Assembly (NCBI GenBank): GCA_947396885.1
Contig: OX377202.1
Coordinates: 3,224,001 to 3,288,000 of the forward strand
Source of the DNA: Heligmosomoides polygyrus polygyrus
Lineage: Eukaryota > Nematoda > Chromadorea > Rhabditida > Heligmosomidae
Length of the DNA: 64,000 nucleotides
Direction: 5' to 3'
The stretch's first letter is position 1; each line of letters opens with the position of its first letter. The translations under genes were made by a program, and so were the position numbers. Shown in pieces: positions 32,727 to 41,700 of the stretch. The notes beneath the pieces were generated by a model. It did not search any database, had not been told where the DNA came from, and saw nothing but the letters and a program-made list of their open reading frames with translations.

Positions 32727-35700
32727 CGTTGTTCGACACGCTGGTAAAGCTCCTCACTGACTCGCTCTTGAACTGCACAAATGTGACCGAAGTTCCGCAT
32801 GCCAGCGAATATCTAGCGAGTCAGTCCGTTGTATGCTTGTCACATAGTAGCTTAGTAGCTCATGGGGATCTATCCTAGTCGGGAGGGGCAACCATGAAAG
32901 ATAGCAATTATAACTAACCACATACTGCCGTTTGAATGTTCCCGCGCACCTGCTACAGTACCCCTAAACCTGCACATCACCCAGGCCGTTGTCGTCGGAG
33001 CTCGTTTCTGTCATTGAGCGCGAAAAGCTGCAGACAACTCTAGGAAGGATAAGACCCATTCAAGCTGCTCGTACTCGCTCTCGCCGCTCAAGGGACTGTG
33101 CTGGGTTCTGTGGGGCTCCGGGGTGTGGGCGGTCCAAGCTGCTCGTGCTCAAACCGCCCTCCTTGCTCGGTGGGGATCACGCACCGGTCGAATGTCCACG
33201 TGAACGCTGATACAATCCACGACGCAACTTCAGCAACCGCACGCTACAGTATCCCGCAAACCTGCACATCAACCCCCAATTCAAAAGGCAGTAGGGGATT
33301 AGTTATAGGTAAGACCGTCATGAACTGTCAAATGCGTCGGTCACTCGCTGAATTAGAATGAAAGCCCTACCATCATGGGAAAGCAGCCGAAGCTCTGGTA
33401 GAAGCTCAAGGGAGGGAATGAAGACGTAGAATACACCCACCTATTAGGATAGATCCTCTCAAGGTCTTCGATGGCAAGGCAAAACATTGCAAACGACTTT
33501 TCTCTTCTTGGATCTGTCGCATTGCCTAAATGGCCCCAGTAAAAGGATGAGGGACGGCGTCACCTCTGGGATGCGCCACGCATTCTACTTCTACGCGGTG
33601 TCGTGGAGGCGATTTGAATGCGCATTTGGCCTCACAATGATTTGCGGTGGCCAGACGATGAACAAATCAGCGCTTTATCCCTTCCAGACAAATCTGGCGC
33701 CAATTCACCGACCCCGGAGTGATTTACTTCTTGGTTGGCCTGGGTGGGGAATTGAACCAGGAACCTGGTATCGGGTCCACGCGACAGCCGGTGCTTTCTC
33801 CGACTGCACTATCACGTGCACCCAAAGTTTCTTAAGAGTTGTGCCTACTTAGTAGCCGATGCTGATGTTTTCCTTCGCTTCAGATCTGCCGACGTCGTTC
33901 GTCGTCGCGTTGGCCTTGTCGACCGTGATATGCATGGCCACCGCTTCACTCGGTGTGCTTCATCTACTGTACATCTCTGTATACATTACTCAATCGGATA
34001 GACGACTGTTCATCGTCTACTTAGCCAGCACAGCTCCCGTAAGTTCAATGCCTCCCCACTGCTTCAGATCCGAATTAACGCCAACGTTTCTTTCAGTTTG
34101 TTTCAATGCTGTCACTAATTGCCATGTATATGCCTCGAGTGTGGTTCCTGTCCCACTTGATAAGCTTCCTGTACGTTTTCTTATCTTTTTTTCATTTTTT
34201 GATATTCTTTTTTCGGAATTTTTTGTTTACCCCAATGTTTATCTAATTATTTATTTGGTTATTCATTTGTTTATTTATTTATTGGCGGGCGCGTGCAGCG
34301 CAGTCGGAGGAGGCGCGACTGTCGCGTGCACCCGATACCAGGTTCCTGGTTCGGATTTCCCGCCCAGGCCAACCAAGCCTTCCATCCCTCCGGAGTCGGT
34401 GAATTGGTACCAGACTTGTCTGGGAAGGATAAAGCGCTGACTTGTTCATCGGCTGGCCACCGCAAGTCATTGTATGGCCAAATACGCATTCATGTCGCCT
34501 CCACGACATTCCGTAGAAGTAGAATGCGCTGGCGCATCCCAGAAGGGATTGAGTAACGCCGTCCTTTATCCTTTTATCCTACCTAATGTAATCTACCGTA
34601 ATCGGTCGAAATTTTGAAAAATGATCTTCGTGATCAACACTTCAAGTAACTCTGAGTGATGTTTGGGTGAAAAAATGGAACACCTACAGTGTCTATTTTT
34701 ATTTATTTATTTATTTATTCATTCATTTATTATCGGGCTAAGAAAAAGCAGGGCCGAAAAAGCATGGTTCCATAGCGACACGAATCCAATAAATTATGCA
34801 ATCTCTGACATGACATAATGGTAATTTTTCGAGAACTTTTACCACATTTTGGTATAAACTTATCCTTGCATGATCTTCATGATCCTACAGGGAAAGAACA
34901 AGAAACCGATTACACGAATTTTTCCTCAATTCAGTTTTACTTTTATTTTTTAACCTTGAATATGTTGGCTTTGCCTCAATCGATTTAACAGCAGCGAGGA
35001 ACAAGAGCTATTTGGTTCAGGTATTTTTCTGTGGCGCTATGGGTGATCATCTGTCTGCTGATGCAGATTTTCGAAGGTCACCATTCGTTAGTGAACAAAA
35101 TGAGCGAACATCTACAGCATATCGAAGTTGCTACGCCGCCGTTCTGCTGTGTATTTCCTTGTCTGCCAAAGATACAGCTTGAGAGGTGAGACCATTCTGC
35201 CTCAGAAGGCTTCTCCAAAAATGGAGTATGTAGAGTACAGTGCTGCTGAGATGAGAAAGCCGCTGGCTTATTAGCTCGTTGATTCAGTTGGATAGCGACC
35301 ATTTGGCCCTAGAATGCCCTGCAGTGATTAAAAATGTTCCTAAAATGATTCCTACATTTTTGCTTAAGCCTGGAGCGGCTGTTCTAGAAGATATAGGTTC
35401 TTAGATGGATGTTTGGTTGCGATCAAAACCCTTGCACCAGGCGGGACTCGAACCCCACCTTCTGCTTTTCGGGCACCGATGCTACACCTTACACCAACAG
35501 CTCTAATTGAGCAACGGAACATCCACGATAGTTTAACCGGTTTCTTGCTGGTATCAGCGGCCGGCTCATCCCGATATCTCGTGAGAGTGCGGAAATCCCT
35601 GATAGCGCGGCTTATCAAGCGATATGGTGAAACATTTCGCCGCGCTATCAGAGATATTATATATATGGTGGGATTTTGGCAGTATTTTTACTGTTAAATT

Positions 35701-38700
35701 GCTGTAAGTCATTGACGGACGACTTCGACTAGGGGCGCGTGTAGCGCAGTCGGAGGAGGCGCCCACTGTCGCCTGCACCCGATACCAGGTTCCTGTTTCG
35801 GATTTTCCGCCCAGGCCAACCAAGCCTTCCATCCCCCCGGGGTCGGTGGATTGGTACCAGACTTGTCTGTCTGGGAAGGATAAAGCGCTGACTTCTTCAT
35901 CGGCTGGCCACCGCAAGTCATTGTATAGCCAAATACGCATTCAAATCGCCTCCACGACATCCCGTAGAAGTAGAATGCGTGGCGCATCCCAAAAGGGATT
36001 GGGTAACGCCGTCCTTTATCCTTTTATCCTTTAAGTCATTGACGGCTCCGGCTTTGGATTTGGATTTCCTGTTCGGTCAAACAGCGCTAGTGGTGTAAGG
36101 CGTAGCATCGCTGTTCGGAAAGGGAAGGTGCGGGTTCGAGTCCCGCCTAGCGCAAGAGTTTTGATCGCAACCAAACATCCATCTAAGTACTTCTACCTTC
36201 CAGAACAGCGGCTCCAGGCTTCAGCAAAAATTATTCCGTAGTGTATACTTGTTGTGAGGCCAACCAATTAGCCATCTTTAACGGCTAAACCAAAGCAGCG
36301 GTCAGTATTGTCAGCCGGAATGGATAATGACTAGGCCTAATACGCGCTTGAATGCCTATCGCTTGAAAATCGATAAAAATCGATCGATGACCGATATTTT
36401 TTAATTGCCTTGAAAACTACACACACAAATATGTACACTGCGACCGGAAAGTATAGGGACACCAGCAAATTGCGTAATTCTGCTAGCTACCCGCAGGAAT
36501 TGATCTGAAAATTATACTATGGAATTCCTCACGGCAAAAAACATATATACGAAAGAAATGGGCAAAATCCCTATAGGTGGCAAGGAACGGGAAAGGATCA
36601 CGTGACGGGACCCTGTTTTTGAGTGACCAGAAAGTATAGGGACACCACCAAATAAGGTGCGCGGAGAAAGGTACGTTGCTGAAAACCACTTTGCTATGCA
36701 ATATACTGCCTCATAATTTGCTCATTGTAAGGATGGGTCGCGGATCGATGCTATCAATAGAGGAACAAGCTCAAATCAATGCCCTCAGAGATGCAGGACT
36801 CAGCATACGCCAAATTTCGACTCAACTGGGACGATCAAAGAACGTTATTAGCAAATTTCTATGCAGTCCTGATCTACATCACTCGAGGAAGTCTTCAGGA
36901 CGTCCCAGGCTTCTTTCGACTCGAGACGAGAGGCAAATCGTGCGAATGGTTTCCAATAAATCAATCAGTTTGGAGGAAGTGCGCAAGAGTTTGAGTAAGA
37001 AAGTCTCGAAAGAAACGATTCGGTGCTGCTTAAAACGCAATGGGAATGTTGTATATACCCAGCTCCGTTCTGCTCCACGTTTGACAGAAACGCACAAGAG
37101 GAACAGGCTCGAGTTCGTCTCTAGGAACAAACGACGTCTTTGGACTAAGGCAGATTTTTTGCGTTGTCAGTTCTGACGCTAGGTATTTTAACATTTCATA
37201 GTTCAGGTGATCTTCTCGGACGAAAAGCGCTTTAACCTCGATGGTCCAGATGGGAACCGATTCTACTGGCATGACTTACGCAAGGAGAAGAAGTATTTCC
37301 CAAGAAGGAATTTTGGAGGCGGCACAGTTATGGTGTGGGCGGCATTCCACGCAGAAGGAAAGCTCCCTCTTGCCTTCACGTCAGCAAGGATGGACGCAGA
37401 TGAATACCAGCAACTGTTGGAAACCCATCTGCTCCCATTCCTTCAACAGAATGCTGGTCAGGGATGGGTTTTTCAACAGGACAATGCACCGCCGCATGCC
37501 AGCAGATCCACAAAAGGCCTCCTCAGAAGAAATTCTGTTGAAGTTCTCGACTGGCCTGCATGTTCTCCCGGTACGAATCCAATGGAAAATATCTGGGGAC
37601 ACCTTGTAAGGAAGATTTACGAGCATAACCAGACATATTTTTCTCTGCAAGGACTTCTATCAGCAATTCTACGCGCTTGGGATGAACTTCCTTTACAAAC
37701 ACTTCGAAATCATGCTGCTTCGATGCCAGCCCGACTTGTAGATGTTGCAATGAACCGCGGAGGACCAATTGAGTACTAGTTATCAACGACTGTTTTTATC
37801 TTGACAATGAAGTTGTTTTTTACTAGTGTCCCTATACTTTCTGGTCAATTGAAAATGGTGTGTCTCCATATTTTATTTTCTTATTTAGCTCACATCAAAC
37901 CGATTTTGCTAAAATCTTTTGCTTCGAACTTCTTTACCGTAACGAATTTTACAGTACAAAATTCAGGTCGATTGATATCGATTAGCGTACGAAAAGTACA
38001 ATTTTTAAGTGTTCCTATACTTTCTGGTCGCAGTGTATATCCACGCGACTCCCACATCTCCTGCACATTCAATATTGTCTACCTGTCCGGAAAGTATGTC
38101 CATGGTGTCAAGAAAGTATCTGCAGAAAACTTCGCAATGTTCCAGACTTTTTCTAGAATGTTCTGGAGATTTTAGGACAATTGCTATATAAAGACACAAT
38201 CCTGCTATATCTGTATAACATATCCAGCTCCGTCTTCCTTGCCTATTTCACTGTACGATGGCCGAACTGTCTAGCCATATTAGACACGTCCTCCTTTACG
38301 AGTTTGAATCCGGGCACTCCGGCGCAGAAGCCTATCGAAACTTGTGCCGTGTATTCGGCTCTGAAGCTCATTCTGTACGGTCGGGTGTAGCTGGTTCGAA
38401 CGCTTCAGAAGCAGGAACAGGAGTCTCGAAGATGAGCCTCGCTTTGGTCGAGCGACAACGATATCTTTGGACGAACTGAGGAAACTGGCGGAGCAGCATC
38501 CATATGAAGGTGTGCGTTATTCTGCTGCTGCCCTTGGCTGTTCCCGGTCCACCGTGGACAAAGGACTGCGATCTCCTGGAATGGTTAAAAAGCTCGGTCA
38601 GTGGCTCCCACACGAACTGAGCGACGACAACCGGCGAAGACGTCTGGAGATATGCACTCAGCCGCTCTCCTGAAGTCGCACCTTCAACTGGCTGGACGCC

Positions 38701-41700
38701 ATCGTCACAGGAGACGAGAAATGGCTCGTCTACGTCAACCGCGCTCGTAGACGTGCGTGGTGCCGACGCGATGAAGGGCCGAAATCTTTCGTAAAAGGTG
38801 AAATTCATGCGAGGAAAGTCATGCTGAGCTTCTGGTGGGGAGTTCATGGGATCCACCATGACGAGCTGCTGCCTGACGGCACGACTGTCACTGCCGAGGT
38901 CTACGCTACCCAACTGCAAAGACTGGCCGACAAGATGCGAAAGGAACAGACCAGGCTCGACAAAGTTCGCTTGCTGCACGATAACGCTCGCCCACACATC
39001 GCGAAGACGACTTCTCAGAGAATTCTGGAGCTCGGATGGGAAGTTCTGCCGCATCCACCGTACAGCCCAGATCTGGCCCCAAGTGACTACGACTTTTTTC
39101 GATCACTTCAGCATCGTCTGGAAGGGAAGCGTTATGAAGATCGTGACCACCTCGAAAATGACCTCCGAGCTTTTTTCGCCTCCAAGTCGCCGGATTTCTA
39201 CGCCAGAAAAATTCGAAGTCTTGTGGAACGTTGGTGGAGAGCAGTCGATGTTGTTGGAAATTATTTGGTCGATTAATAAAATGTTGATAAAAAATTGTGT
39301 TATTTTGAAAAAAATGTCGTATTTCTGCAAATACTTTCTGGACACCCTAATATTTCCGCGATACTCAATGGAAGCAGAATGCGTGGCGCATCTCGAAAGG
39401 GATTGAGTAACGCCGTCCTGTATCCTCTATCGCTCTATCGTGTGAAATTCATGCAGATTCTAATTTTCCCCCGTTTTTCAGTAAGAAGGTACGAATCTGC
39501 GAGTGGATGGTGCTACAGGCTCCATGCGTACGTCTATTCGCCACCCTGGCCAGTCTAGTGATCTATTTCGAGTATCAGGACAAGGGCTTGATGTGAGTCG
39601 ATCAGAATCGGCCATTTTTGAGAGAATACCTACCATTCCGCTTCTGTTGCAGACCACTAAAAGTGCTGGACTTTATCACGTTGCCGTCACTGCTGGCCGG
39701 CATCTATGCCACTCATATTCTGGTGACGACTGTGTCTCGGCTGGTACGTCTTTCTTGCACTCCAGTCTGCCTTCCAGTGGTTCTTTGAAGACTGTTACTG
39801 TGAGATGTTTCAGGATGAGCTCATCTCCTATCGATACATTGTGGTCTTCCGTATTCTTGACCTGTTCTTCATGTTTTTCGGCTTACAACAGCCGGTGTTC
39901 GACTTTCTCGCTAGATACGGGGCTTTCGGCTGCGGAACTGTGTTGCCAGCCATCGAGACTTCATTTTGTGAGTTGCAATTGTTTTATTTTTTATTATTCA
40001 ACTTAATTAAATATGTTACACTGACTGAATTCGAGCTATTCAATGAAAAAATGAGAAGCACGAAATTTCAACATTACTTGGAAGAGCTTACAAGCACAGA
40101 GTTTGTATTAAGTTGACCGCGAGGTCTTGATAGGGGCTTCATTTCCTTCTTCTTTATTTCTTTACACAGCATATATAATGCAAATCAATCAATAATATAC
40201 CATTTTCACGTTGATTTGTACACTTTTCAATTCAATTTGACAGTTTTCAAATCAAACTTGACATTTCTAAGCTGGCCTAAGACCTTTTAAATCAAACTGA
40301 ACTCTTCCAAATCGAAATAAGCTTCTTCTACATTAAACTAGAGACTCTTCAAGAAGGTTAGAATAATTTTTTGTCCAAAGAGATTTTAGAATAGCTTTTA
40401 GAATAGGTGTCAGGTCTTTGTAACGCTTTATCATTCGTAGTGATTGGTCGGTTATTGATTTGTTATGGTTAACAAAATTTCTCGGTTTGGTTACCCAAGT
40501 TTGAGGCTGTGTTGGTATAAAAGTGTGTTTGAAGTTTTAACTCACAAATTTTTATTTTTAAAGTTAAAACAATGATTTAAAACTTGTTGTAAAGTGCAGG
40601 AAAGCGGCCATCTTATATCGTCAAAATAGAAGTTGCGCCATGCCCTCCCCCTTCTGAAGCTTTAACAAGAACGATTTTTATTCGAGTAGTTTGTTCAGCG
40701 TAGCCATGATTGGTACAAGACTTTATTTCGGCTTACGTTTCGGCGTCGTCGCCTTCTTCAGAGCCTGGAAAAGTTGAACTCATCTGAGAAACTACCCTCC
40801 CAAATGCCATTTCATTCTGCAGGAACCCATCCAAAAGGTTAAGAGAGTACGAAAACGATACCGTAAGAAGTCGAAAACATGGCTAACCTTAGATGTGGAC
40901 AAAAGGCGTTTGAGAGTCGAGAGTCGAACATGGAATGATTTTTATTCGACTGATAGCAAAATTTCCAATTGCATGCAGTTTCGCACTTGCAAACAGTGCA
41001 ACATTGTAAACAATTAATTGTAAGAATGCACACGAATCCTCACTTTGATGCTGCTTGTAGGCAGTATTTACACTATCAGTCAAATAAAAATCGCGACAAG
41101 CTTTTTGAGTGCATGGCGCAATCCAGTCTTCTAATGCACGACATGATCGTTGCTCTGCTGCGCTTTGAAGCAAAATTTAATTTACTATATTTTCTCAACA
41201 ATTATTACATATCTTGGGGCAGGTGAACTAAGAAATTTCAAAGAAAGTTGTACCAAAATTTTCTTGGAACAAAGATTATTCTAACGTTTTTGGAGAGTCG
41301 CCAGTTTATTGTAGAAGATCATCTCAATTTGGAAAAGTTTGCTTTGATTTGAAAAGTCTTAGGCGTAGGCTTAGAAAAGTGTCTAATTTGACGCGAAAAG
41401 TGTCCAGTTCGATTCGAAAAGTGTCCAATTCCACCTGAAAATGGTACAAGCACCATAATTAGTCACCACCGTGTTCCACAGACTGGGCAGGTCAGAGATT
41501 CCCTTTTCTCAGACCTGGGGAGCCCAAGAGTTCAAGAAGTCGGCGACCGCCCGACTTAACTCTTAAAGCTTTTCTTAGCCAAGAAAGGCTTTAAGGAACG
41601 GAACAAGTGGTAATCTGAGAGGACGGCTATGTCAGGAGAACAAGGTCGGATGGGATACGGCCTCGCAGTCCAGTTCCTCGATTTTTTGGTGGGTCGCTTT

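Noticed and set aside
33859..34440. Single 193-codon gene
   Set aside because: The first part is real (transporter exon 2 at 33884-34038), but after the donor at 34039 the frame reads intron and then a SINE-A copy; exon 3 is in another frame.
39743..39776. Alternative transporter intron 6 (GTACGT donor)
   Set aside because: It would be only 34 bases, shorter than expected for nematode introns; the 43-base GTGACG...CCAG choice keeps phase.
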